A stretch of DNA of 64,000 nucleotides. It comes from Canariomyces notabilis. Its lineage: Eukaryota; Ascomycota; Sordariomycetes; Sordariales; Chaetomiaceae. Both the position numbers and the translations under genes were made by a program. The notes below the pieces were generated by a model that was given only the letters and a program-made list of their open reading frames with translations, searched no databases and was not told the DNA's origin. Below, in pieces: positions 54,501 to 64,000 of the stretch. Position 1 is the first letter of the stretch, and each line of letters starts with the position of its first letter. The stretch covers positions 410,720 through 474,719 of the forward strand of contig NW_027041826.1 in assembly GCF_033297395.1 (NCBI RefSeq), given 5' to 3'.

Positions 54501-56042
54501 TTCAAGATCAGGTTTGTCTAAGCCGCTCTGGCCAAAGATCTCGATCGCTTGAGCGCCGGCGATGTAACCCTTGTTCAATCCGTCCCATGCGCGGAAAAGA
54601 GCATCATATCTTGTCTTCTCATCCTTGGTGATAGCCCAAGGAATCACGGCGTTTCCTTGAAGGCCAGCAGTGGTATAGTTCTGTTGTTCGCGGCCCTGCT
54701 GAGGCATCATGCGAGCCTGCAAAGCGTCGATGTTGGGCAGACCGGAAGCTGGCGTGTTGACAAGGCCCCATTGACCGGGCCGTCCGGTTGGTTGAGCATT
54801 TAGCGGCGCAACCATACCGCCTGGACCAACATTTGGCGACAGGCTCGAGCCAAATCCCGTCGGCATCGGCGGCATCGGCGGTCGGGGGCCAGTGTAGCCT
54901 GTAGCCTGGGGCATCCCCGTTGGCTGCGCCTGGAGGTTTTGGCCCAAGAAGCCAGTCTGTTGAGCAGGAAAACCCGTCATTTGGGCTTGGAGAAGTTGCG
55001 AATTGGATGGCTGCGGCTGCGGATGTTGGATCGTGGGAGGGGTCGCAGAGCTTTGCCGAAGGGCGAAATCAGGCGCGTTGACGTTTGGGGTGGAAGCAGA
55101 TGCAGCCTCTTCGGCAACACTAAAATTGATGATATCCACCATACTAGAGACCTCGTTCTTGATGTTCTCGGGTAAGGTCTGGGGAAGGGTCTTGCCGGTG
55201 AGCTTCAGGTTGCAGAGATACATGGCGAGGGCGAATTCTGGGAAATGAAGCTGTCCGGATCTGGTCGTGTCCGCCAGCGTCCTGTTGAAGTACGGTCAGC
55301 ATGCCAGGGAGCGTAGACATCCTGATCTCCGAATCATCACTCACCAGATGTGAGACAGCGAGTCTCCATCCAACCTAGACCGCAACAAAAGATCTCTCGC
55401 CTTTTCTCCTGTCATGGTCGTCTGGCTATCTCCCACGGCCGACTTAAACAGTGTCTCAAATTTGGCCTGATCCTGGGCTGTGATGAACGACAGGCGGATG
55501 TTGGGGACCTTATTCGTCTTCTTCGGAGCGGTTGTCTTGGGCTTTGCACTGCTTGCACCTTGGAAAGAGGCGGCCATCTCCTGGAAGCCGGTTGGCTGAG
55601 GCTTCACGGGAGTAGGAGGTGCTGCCAATGACTGGGGAGGCGCCTGGGGCGGGGCGCTGGCAAAAGGACTTGGCTGCTGCTGCTGCTGTTGACGCTGCTG
55701 TTGGAATTGCTGCTGATACTGTTGCGGAATCGCAGGCATGGGCGGCATTGCGGACTGCATGCCCTGCTGTGGGGTCTGGCTGAAGCCGGTAAACTGCGGC
55801 TGGAGCTGCCCGGACCCTTGCGGCGGCTGTAAGCCCGGGTAGCCCGTGTATTGTTGCTGGAGCGGCGCTTGTCCGAAGCCCGTCGGCTGCGGGGCGAAGG
55901 GACCCGGCTGCGGTTGTTGTTGCAGTGGTTGACCAGCTCCCAGTCCAGCTCCAGCTCCGGCTCCAAACGAACCGCCATACTGTTGTTGAGGGCCAGGACG
56001 CAGGCTGTTCCCGCCGAGGAAGGTGTTGGAGTTCGAATACAT
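51561..56042 (-). CDS. pan1: Actin cytoskeleton-regulatory complex protein Pan1
   Basis: Three exons (55345-56042, 52768-55281, 51561-52716) give 1455 residues. The N-terminus is Gln/Pro-rich. Two EH domains lie at about 181-275 and 450-540, each with a IWTLAD...FA(L/V)AM EF-hand core. Then come a long charged coiled coil (about 640-1130), a Pro-rich region with poly-Pro runs, and a C-terminal WH2-like motif (LLGEIQAGKALRKT). This order is that of Pan1, the endocytic scaffold that links cargo adaptors to Arp2/3 at cortical actin patches. Several L/V-x-x-Q-x-T-G sites (about residues 61, 80, 146, 330, 349, 393) match the consensus of Ark1/Prk1 kinases, which switch off Pan1 in yeast. Intron 2 interrupts the coiled coil. 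GC-rich Pro codons make the 51.7-51.9 kb part low-complexity. Confidence 0.96.
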
Positions 56043-57573
56043 GGCGCCTTCGATAACCAAATTGGGTTGGATTTGCGGTCGATTATAGGGAGGAGAAAAG
56101 CAGTCAGTCAGTCGGAAAGAGAAACGCGACCGAGTGTCATCGAGGGATGCGGTATAAACCAAGTGAAAGTGGGACGAATAAGTTATTACTCTACTGCAAC
56201 TCTGTGCGAGAATCTAAGGAGTGATAGGCCGGCCCTCTGAGAATAGGGATGGCGATGACGAGGCCTTGTGCGAGGCTGAAAAGCAGCCAGTTGTCGGCTC
56301 TCGTGGCTCCTTGTTCGGTTCTCGATTGAGGAGGGAGGGTTGGGGCACTGCATCCACTGCATCATCCACATGGTTTATTTCCGTTATGTGCATATCAGAG
56401 CAATGCAAGTATCCAGCTAAAGCATTGACCCATGAGCTGTTATCGCCTCAGGCCGCAAGATCTATACTTCATGCCTCAGGCAGAAAATATTACTGCAAGC
56501 ACATGCATGGAAACTCACAGCATAGCGAGGAAGATGCACCTATCGCAACGGAGGACTCAACGTTACGTTCAAGGAGAACGTTAGGGCTCCGACTTTGACC
56601 TATCCTGCACCGTCCCGCAGAAGGTCAACGTCTGCACCGTAAACTTCGCTCAATACCTTATGAAAATTTTTGAGTTTCTGATAACCCTCAAACGCCATGA
56701 CATAGCAGCTTCAATCAAGGCTTTCCGGGTTCAAGTCTTTGTGGATTCCCGGTGTCAACCGACCATGGATGAGCAAGCTGGGAAATCGCTCTCGATGCGG
56801 AGGGTTGGGATCTCGTCTTTTTGTGGCTACAGTAGCGGTCGGGATGGTCACATTGAGGGGTCCAGGCTGCAGGGGCAATCATCGGAGCCCGGTCCACGGA
56901 GCTTCCCTCCTTTGGGTGGTGCGAAAGAAAAACCCGGTCAGCTCGGTCTCGGTCGCATCATCCGCACGCACAATAACGTTTCCAATAAATTCCATTGATC
57001 TAGTTGTGCCCGAGATTGTATTGGTATACGGTCTACGGAGTATTCTGTGCGAAACAGAGTAAATCTGGACACTGGAAATAACGTTACTCGTGTACTTAAG
57101 TACGGATAACAGAGCTGTAGTAAGTGATCTCGGAGAGCTGTGACACCGCCATCTTCAAGTCCAAGTCCTAAAGGCTCCGAAAATCTCAGTGTCAGATAGC
57201 TGACCCCGCTTAACAAAGTGTCCGTCTCGACGCTTCCTGGTCCCCTTTCCTAAGACGGTGGGGCTCCGAAAGTTGCGGTGGGACTTTAACGCACCCCCCA
57301 CCCGATCACGGTCTTCGAACAAGCACCCCCCAGCATCCTCCAGAGGTCAAATTCTCCCCCTCCTGCCCCTCGACGCGCCCTTTTGTCCTTTCTCTCTCTC
57401 CTCCGCTTTCCTCATTGCTGCCTCCATCCATTTTCACCTTCGAAAAGCCTCACCGGGTTTTACATTGTTCTTTCTTCCTGAGCCAGAGGCAGGCACAGGA
57501 CACAAAGTCGTCCTCTATACTCCCCCTCCCCCGCATTCACATTTTTTGCGCTCGACCCCTCCCCCGCCTCAAG
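56043..57573. other. 1.5 kb intergenic region, divergent promoters
   Basis: It contains the promoters of pan1 (minus) and met6 (plus). A TACGGAGTA motif lies at 57034-57042. The 270 bp before the met6 ATG are C/T-rich, as is common for leaders of highly expressed fungal genes. I did not find a match to the Cys3-type ATGRYRYCAT sulfur regulator site. No coding frame is supported. Confidence 0.5.
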
Positions 57574-60181
57574 ATGGTCCAGTCATCTGTCTTGGGATTC
57601 CCGTAAGTTCAATTGACTTGTTTTTATGGACAATGGAACGATCACTAACCATTCATGCAAAGACGTATGGGAGTCCTTCGGGACCTCAAGAAGGCCAATG
57701 AGGCCTATTGGGCCGACAAGATCTCCCAGGCTGATCTCCTCGCCGAGGGCAAGAGGCTGCGTCTCGCCCACTGGAAGATCCAGAAGGATGCTGGCGTTGA
57801 CATTATCCCCTCCAACGACTTTGCTTTCTACGACCATGTTCTCGACCACATCCAGCTCTTCAATGTAAGTCCTGTCTACCTCCCAATTGCCCTCAATGGC
57901 AGCTCTGACTAACCGTTGGCGTTGCAAAGGCTGTCCCCGAACGGTACAGGTCGCAGAAGCTGTCGCCACTCGATGAGTACTTTGCCATGGGCCGTGGTCA
58001 TCAAAAGGGCGGTGTAGATGTCCCTGCCCTTGAGATGGTCAAGTGGTTCGACTCCAACTACCACTATGTCAAGCCCACCCTGCAGGATAACCAGACCTTT
58101 TCCCTTGCTGCCGATCCCAAGCCCGTACGGGAATTCCTCGAGGCCAAGGAGGCTGGCTTCCAAACCAGGCCTGTGCTGCTCGGCCCCGTGTCCTTCCTTG
58201 CTCTCGGCAAGGCTGACCGTGGCTCTACCGTCGACCCCATCACTCTCCTTGACAAGCTCGTGCCTGTCTATGTCGAGCTCCTGAAGGCGCTCAAGGCTGC
58301 CGGTGCTGAGAGTGTACAAATTGACGAGCCTGTTCTCGTCTTTGATCTCCGGCCCGAGGTCAAGAACGCTTTCAAGCCTGCCTACGAGACCATCGGCAAC
58401 CTGGGCGATGCTGCCCCGGCCATCGTAATCGCCACGTACTTCGGCGACATTGTCCACAACTTTGACGTCCTCCCTGCTTTTGCCAATGTCCGCGGCCTCC
58501 ATGTCGACCTTGTCCGCAACCCGGAGCAGCTTGAGCCTGTCATCAAGCAGCTCGGCCCCAAGCAGATCCTCTGTGAGTGACCGCATGTCTTGAACCTCTA
58601 GTGACTGAACGTGGACTGACTTGAGCAACTAGCTGCCGGTGTCGTTGACGGCCGAAACATCTGGAAGAACAACTTCCAGAAATCTTTGGGACTGCTGCAG
58701 ACCGCCATCAAGGCTCTTGGTGAGGACCGCGTCATTGTCGCCACCTCCAGCTCTCTCCTTCACACTCCGCATACCCTGGCCAGCGAGAAGAAGCTTCCGG
58801 CCGATGTTTACGAGTGGTTCTCCTTCGCCTGCGAGAAGGTCAAGGAAGTTGCCATCCTCGCCAAGGCCGTGACTGACCCCGAGGCTGTCCGCGCTGAGCT
58901 CGACGCCAACGCTGCCGCCATGAAGGCGCGTGCTGAATCCACCCGCACCAACAACCCCCAGGTCAAGGAGCGCCAGGCCCAGGTCACCCCCGAGATGCAC
59001 AACCGCAAGTCTCCTTTCGATGTCCGGTATGCTCAGCAAAAGACTCACCTTAACCTTCCTCTGTTCCCTACTACCACCATCGGATCCTTCCCTCAGACCA
59101 GTGAAATCCGTGTCCAGCGGAACAAGTTCACCAAGGGTGAGATCACGGAGCAGGAGTATGACGAGTTTATCAAGAAGGAGATCGACCTTGCTATCCAAAT
59201 CCAGGATGAGCTCGGCCTTGACGTCTATGTTCACGGCGAGCCGGAGCGTAACGACATGGTCCAATACTTCGGTGAGCGCCTTGATGGCTACGTCTTCACT
59301 ACGCACGCCTGGGTCCAGTCGTACGGCTCCCGTTGCGTGCGTCCCCCCATCATTGTCGGCGACATTTCCCGCCCGGCTCCCATGACTGTCAAGGAGTCCA
59401 AGTATGCTGCGTCGGTCTCCAAGAAGCCCATGAAGGGCATGCTCACTGGCCCCGTAACCTGCCTTCGGTGGTCTTTCCCTCGTGACGACGTTCATCAGTC
59501 TGTTCAGTGCCAGCAGCTTGCTCTGGCTCTTCGTGACGAGGTGATCGACCTCGAGAAGAATGGCATCTTTGTCATTCAGGTGGATGAGCCCGCCCTGCGT
59601 GTAAGTCACAGCTCTTATCGTGTTACATCACTAAACCAAAGCTGACAAATCAATCAGGAGGGTCTTCCTCTCAGGAAGGGGCCGGAGCGCGACGCCTACC
59701 TGCAATGGGCTGTGAACAGCTTCAAGCTGGCCACCGCCGGCGTTGTTGACTCGACCCAAATCCACTCTCACTTCTGCTACTCGGAGTTCCAGGACTTCTT
59801 CTACGCCATCGCCGCGTTGGACGCCGATGTCCTCTCCATCGAGAACTCCAAGTCGGATGCTAAGCTTCTCAAGGTTTTCATTGACGAGGCCTATCCTCGC
59901 CACATTGGCCCTGGCGTCTATGATATCCACAGCCCTCGTGTTCCTCCCGAGGCTGAAATGAAGCAGCGCATCCAGGAGATGCTGGCCTATCGTAAGTCCA
60001 TCCTCGTAAAGCCTGTACCCGGTCCGTCTATACTAACTTAAATAAATCAGTCCGCCCTGAGCAGCTCTGGATCAACCCCGACTGTGGTCTGAAGACCCGC
60101 AAGTGGGACGAGGTCAAGGGCGCCCTGACAAACATGGTCAACGCTGCCAAGTACTTCCGCGAGCAGTACACCAAGGCTTAA
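57574..60181 (+). CDS. met6: Cobalamin-independent methionine synthase
   Basis: Six exons (57574-57602, 57663-57864, 57930-58572, 58633-59600, 59658-59991, 60051-60181) give 768 residues, one more than yeast Met6. The enzyme transfers a methyl group from 5-methyltetrahydrofolate (polyglutamate) to homocysteine in the cytosol. The N-terminal (beta/alpha)8 half starts SSVLGFPRMGVLRDLKKANEAYW; the C-terminal half starts near LNLPLFPTTTIGSFPQT. Zinc ligands are visible: H652 and C654 in HSHFCYSEF, E676 in SIENSKSD, and C737 in NPDCGLKTR, with spacing as in E. coli MetE. No domain is missing. Codon bias is strong, consistent with high expression. It supplies the S-adenosylmethionine cycle whose by-product adenosine is removed by the adenosine kinase at 7.2 kb. 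Confidence 0.98.
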
Positions 60182-61261
60182 ATGCCTAATCTAATAGCTC
60201 GCGAGAGGCATCATCAGTGATGGGTGCCGTATGCTTTTCCGGATTTTTTTCAACAGCATCAGCATTTTGGGGTTCTCTGGCTGGTTATGAAAAAATGTGT
60301 AACGATAGATGATACCTCAAGGAGCGCCATTCTCAACTCGGCGTTGGTGGGCAAGGGGGAAATCCGGATCTGGTTCAACAGCATTAGCATAATCGGGAGG
60401 GGGTTCGCCATACTCAACACGGCGTTTTGCGGTCACGGGGATGAAAAGGGACTCTACTTTTTTCGGGGGCTCGGTGTTGGTTCAGGGAAACTTGACTTGC
60501 CAGTTGAGTCGGTCAGGGGTGCGAACGGCGTTTTCAACATTATGCGGTCTTTGGCCGAAGCCACAGTCTGCCTTCACCAAGCAGCGCGCATGTGAAGTTA
60601 TAGGCTGGTTTAGAATGTGGGTTGCCACTGGAGAATACCATATTGTATGCATGTAGTGTGATGAGCATAGCATGCTGGGGATAATATGTACATGGTGTCC
60701 CAACAATCATCCGTGAATTGGATCTATGCTATATGTTTGTATCTATGCTATATGTGACGATATGCAGTATGCGCCTTTGATGGGATAACCTGTTCCTGAC
60801 GGTACATCAAGAAACAAGCGGCTAGCGATCCTGCAATAGTGATCTAGGAGTCGAATCTCGAGCTCAGGATAACCATCCGGCGACAAATAAGTATGCACAC
60901 TGCACAATACGTGGACCGCCGGTCAGGTACTGATGTGCATCTGCAAACGCAAGGAGTATCGTCTATTTGTAGACATTTGAATATTAGACGGGTGTAAGAT
61001 GAGATGACGGGTACATGACATTCATAACCCTTGCGACAGACTCAGGCTATCTAGGATTATCCTCCAGAGGGGTATACCATTCTATAGCCCTAGAACCTAG
61101 AACGAAGTTCGATCACCTTCACAAGCTCTATCGATGCACAAGTCCATGTCCCAACTATTGAAAAACAAATAAATTCGGGGAACGCCCTTCCCTCTCTTGA
61201 TCTATCTGTACATATTCCCAGTCCGACGGTCTTCGAGACCACGGCAGAATGAGATAACGGT
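60182..61261. other. Intergenic region between convergent genes
   Basis: About 1.1 kb between met6 and the partial GPI13 gene. It contains short degenerate direct repeats: TTCAACAGCATYAGCAT at 60249 and 60375, GCCATWCTCAAC near 60328 and 60408, and a tandem ATCTATGCTATATGT near 60721-60755. No gene is supported. Confidence 0.5.
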
Positions 61262-64000
61262 CTACTCGGCCCACCCAAAAACCTCCCCAACGGCCATGGT
61301 ATTGACCCTGACCCCGGCAAGCGCGACCACTATTACCACAACGTCAACGGCCAGCAGCGCGACGGCGGCCGTCATGAAGCGCGGGCTGAAGACGCGGTAC
61401 AGCATGAGGTGGCGGCGGAGGTGGCCGGCCCAGAGCATGGTGGCGAGGCTCTCGACGGCGAAGTAGGCGACGAAGGCGCCGAGGGCGCGGCTGACGGACT
61501 CGAGCACGCGCTTGCGTTTTGGCCCTGCCTTCCAGAGCACGAGGAGGGGAACGGCCGAGGTGGCAAGGATCTGGCCCGCCAGCGTGTTCAGGGCGACGAT
61601 GATTGGGGTGTACGGGTAGCGGATGGTGAAGAGCGGGATGAAGGCGCTGTCCCACTGTATCGAGCTCAGCACGGCCTGGTGGCCCGTCTTGAAGAAGTGG
61701 AAGGTGCCGAGCACGGCGAGCATGACGGGGCCGATGGGCGAGGTGGAAAGGTTGTTGAGGTCTAGGATCTCAAGAAGGGAGAGGATCTGCCAGATCATGA
61801 CGCCTAGTGCGCCGGCGCCCATGGGTTTGGAGAGCAAGAAGCACGCGCCGAGAATGTTGAGGGGAAGCAGGAGATACCGCGCGCCGTGGGCGTTGGCGTA
61901 GCCCAGAATGGCGACTTGGGCTTTGCCTGGCTGCGAAGGCAGGGCAGAGGTGACGATGGAGACGCAGGGCGGCGCCCAGATAAAGGCTGTTGTGCCGGCT
62001 ACGAGGGCCAGGCCGAGGACCATCTGGGCGGTATACACGGATATGGTTTTGACTGTCTTGTCCGGTAGGCCGGGGATCCAGTTGCCGTTGTCGGCGGAAT
62101 CGAGGAGCCAGTAGAGGGCTGACATGAAGAGGCCTGTGCGGAAGACGTAGCCGATCCAGCTTGGGGCTAGGCCCTCGTAGGACCGGGTCTGCTGTAGGTA
62201 GGCTTTGATGATAGATGGGAGAATGATGCAGACCAGAAAGGGGATGACCAGCTGCCAGGGCGCTGAGGTCGAAGATGTTGAGGAGGCGTAATACGTCGAG
62301 CTGCAGTACGGCATCTGTTCTTCACGACAGAGCTTGGAGAAAGAAGCCAAACGCCCGAGTAGCACGAAGAGGACCGAGTGATAGATGCTCAGGTAACGGT
62401 CAGCGAGGGAGGGTAGCCTGAGCGCGGATAGAGCCGTGATAAAGCCAAAGGTTGTCATGAAGAACAGAAGGATCGAGTCCTCCCAGATTGTGTAGGAATT
62501 AGAGGCAAAGCCGACAGACTGGCTGATGGTAAAGACTAGGGCCAACCAACCCCAGAGTGTCTTTGGCAAGATATTCCAGGCGGCTATTCTCACATCTGGC
62601 ATCGAGACCATGACTGTCGCGATGCTGGTGAGGGCGGCAAGAGTGGAACCTCGGTACCAATCACCTTCCCCTGAGACAAACGAGTGGATGACACCGCCGA
62701 AGAAGCCAGGCAATGCCCCAAGGAGGGCGGGGGAAACTAGACGCTTGTCAAGGTCTGAAGGCGCTACTTCAGCGTCAGCCTTGACGCCCTGCAGCTCAAG
62801 AGTTCTCTCTGCGAGATCCAGCTCTGGATCGTCAATGACATCGTCGTCTCCACCACTGGCAACATAAAGGAGAAGAACAATGACCCCAAGAGCCATGATA
62901 ACAATACCGGTAATCATATTCTTGAGGTCAAATCTCGCCCACAATTCCTTGCATCGACGCAGCGTCCCTTCCTGGTACGAGGCGAAAGCAGAGAAGACAG
63001 CGGCCCAGTCCAGTTTCCCACCCTTGGAGATCAGAGCTTCAGCCTTGTCCCACAGGTCTGCAGGGGAGCCAGGGGCCGAAGACTGTTCGATACCCCGAAC
63101 GGTAAAATAGGACGTCTGGTACCGCTTGATACCAGCTGCCGTCATCCGCTCCACAGCAGCGAGATTCTCCCATGCGGTGCCGTCAGCACCAGCAAAGGCT
63201 TCCTCAATTGGCCGTCCAAGGTTATTGAAAGGGATAGGGATACCCAACAATAGGGCCAGGGTGGGGACGAGATCAATCTGGTTAACCGGGCGGATCTTGG
63301 CCGTGGACGGAGGCACGACATACTCGGGCTTCGTCCTGCCAAAGATGCCTTTCGGGGAGTACATCCAAAGAGCAGCCTGAACTTCGTCGTCGCTCTCGCC
63401 GCCGTGATCGCCCTTCTCGTCCATGCCATGATCGCCCATCACGACCAGCAGTGTCTTGTCGTCCACAGTCGCGGCCAGGCGGCGAATAAAGTCATCCATC
63501 TGGCGCAATTTCTTCGTCATCTCAGGGTGGTTAGGTCCATATCTGTGGCCGGCATGGTCGACACCCAAACAGTGTCCGACGAGGAGGGTCCACTCGTCTT
63601 TCCGGCTCATTAGGGGGAAGATGTGCTCCATGACGCCATTATCGACTGTGTGCAAGTCCCAGACATTGAAGCTGTCGTACGCCCTGCTCAGGTTTCCCAC
63701 AAAGTAGCCAGGAAAGAGGGCCTCCCACGTGTCGTCCCCCAGATGCACAATGCGCTTTCCAGCATCCCGGAGCTGCATAAGAAGATTATCCTCCTCAATT
63801 GCCGTGCCCGAGAAGCTGCTGCCCAGGTCGACAAACGTCGGCAGCGTCCCCGTGGTCAAGCCCTTCAACCTCTGCAGCGTCGACGTCGGCGGATCAGCAA
63901 TGAACGGCCGGAGAAACGCATTCCTCGGCTCCCTCACGGCCGTCTCGTACATGAACGGAAATGCGTTATGGAACGGCGCATTGTCCTCGACGGGCACGGT
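61262..64000 (-). CDS. gpi13: GPI ethanolamine phosphate transferase 3 (Gpi13/PIG-O), 5' end cut off
   Basis: The frame is open from the window edge to the stop at 61262, giving 913 codons including the stop; the N-terminus (signal anchor and roughly the first 100 residues) lies outside. The lumenal catalytic domain has the alkaline phosphatase-type metal motifs HLGDDTWEALFPG, GVDHAGHRYGP and MGDHGMDEKGDHGG. From about visible residue 360 there are many membrane segments (around 12 hydrophobic stretches). The enzyme adds ethanolamine phosphate to the third mannose of the GPI precursor in the ER, the group later joined to proteins by the transamidase. The order and the VDHAGHRYGPNHPEM signature favour Gpi13 over Mcd4 or Gpi7. 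The coding part present appears to be one exon. Confidence 0.94.
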   Translation of the reverse strand, partial: TVPVEDNAPFHNAFPFMYETAVREPRNAFLRPFIADPPTSTLQRLKGLTTGTLPTFVDLGSSFSGTAIEEDNLLMQLRDAGKRIVHLGDDTWEALFPGYFVGNLSRAYDSFNVWDLHTVDNGVMEHIFPLMSRKDEWTLLVGHCLGVDHAGHRYGPNHPEMTKKLRQMDDFIRRLAATVDDKTLLVVMGDHGMDEKGDHGGESDDEVQAALWMYSPKGIFGRTKPEYVVPPSTAKIRPVNQIDLVPTLALLLGIPIPFNNLGRPIEEAFAGADGTAWENLAAVERMTAAGIKRYQTSYFTVRGIEQSSAPGSPADLWDKAEALISKGGKLDWAAVFSAFASYQEGTLRRCKELWARFDLKNMITGIVIMALGVIVLLLYVASGGDDDVIDDPELDLAERTLELQGVKADAEVAPSDLDKRLVSPALLGALPGFFGGVIHSFVSGEGDWYRGSTLAALTSIATVMVSMPDVRIAAWNILPKTLWGWLALVFTISQSVGFASNSYTIWEDSILLFFMTTFGFITALSALRLPSLADRYLSIYHSVLFVLLGRLASFSKLCREEQMPYCSSTYYASSTSSTSAPWQLVIPFLVCIILPSIIKAYLQQTRSYEGLAPSWIGYVFRTGLFMSALYWLLDSADNGNWIPGLPDKTVKTISVYTAQMVLGLALVAGTTAFIWAPPCVSIVTSALPSQPGKAQVAILGYANAHGARYLLLPLNILGACFLLSKPMGAGALGVMIWQILSLLEILDLNNLSTSPIGPVMLAVLGTFHFFKTGHQAVLSSIQWDSAFIPLFTIRYPYTPIIVALNTLAGQILATSAVPLLVLWKAGPKRKRVLESVSRALGAFVAYFAVESLATMLWAGHLRRHLMLYRVFSPRFMTAAVALLAVDVVVIVVALAGVRVNTMAVGEVFGWAE

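Noticed and set aside
57574..59600. Long minus-strand open frames antisense to met6
   Set aside because: They mirror the strong codon bias of met6 on the opposite strand and have no recognisable product.

Overview
This 64 kb window is nuclear DNA of a filamentous ascomycete (Pezizomycotina), most likely a Sordariomycete and probably Sordariales. The reasons are short introns (about 50-200 nt) with GTRNGT donors and CTAAC/CTGAC branch-like sites, rather GC-rich coding sequence, families such as DUF1770/Atg43, fungal complex I 14.8 kDa subunit, Sat4-type kinase and Pan1, and genes that alternate strands with no operon logic. I placed it by protein recognition only; no database search was possible.

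Layout, left to right: Atg43/DUF1770 membrane protein (+, 0.3-1.1 kb); WHIM/DDT chromatin protein (-, 1.3-3.5); ribosomal protein uL2 (+, 5.5-6.6); adenosine kinase (+, 7.2-8.8); Est1/Smg7-like RNA/DNA-binding protein (-, 9.9-12.9); ZNF511-like zinc finger protein (+, 13.8-14.7); splicing factor Bud31 (-, 15.0-15.5); complex I LYR subunit NDUFA6 (+, 15.8-16.5); RNA polymerase I/III subunit AC19 (-, 16.7-17.3); an unrecognised disordered protein (+, 21.0-22.6); Sat4/Hal4-like kinase (-, 26.7-28.2); CaMKK/Ssp1-like kinase (-, 34.1-36.7); TRAPP subunit Bet5 (+, 38.0-38.6); peroxin Pex3 (-, 39.3-41.2); Atg101 (+, 41.9-42.8); Hcm1/Sep1-like forkhead factor (-, 44.3-46.6); a 624-bp foldback MITE (49.7-50.3); endocytic scaffold Pan1 (-, 51.6-56.0); methionine synthase Met6 (+, 57.6-60.2); and the 3' part of GPI13 (-, 61.3 to the window edge).

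The genes are a mixed housekeeping set (translation, splicing, transcription, respiration, trafficking, autophagy, GPI anchors, one-carbon metabolism) and not a cluster. Two kinases likely to act in nutrient signalling (Sat4-like and CaMKK-like) lie in tandem across a 5.9 kb gene-free gap. No biosynthetic gene cluster, virus, CRISPR array, rRNA or convincing tRNA was found. Exon structures were assembled by hand from reading-frame continuity plus GT...AG junctions, and every multi-exon model closes in frame.

The least ordinary items are: a fully symmetric foldback transposon whose outer 86 bp arms are identical while its interior arms have diverged; an adenosine kinase with a credible in-frame mitochondrial leader ahead of the cytosolic start; an in-frame 60-nt intron in the Sat4-like kinase catalytic domain; and short motifs (TACGGAGTA, TACAGTAC) that recur in the gene-free stretches.
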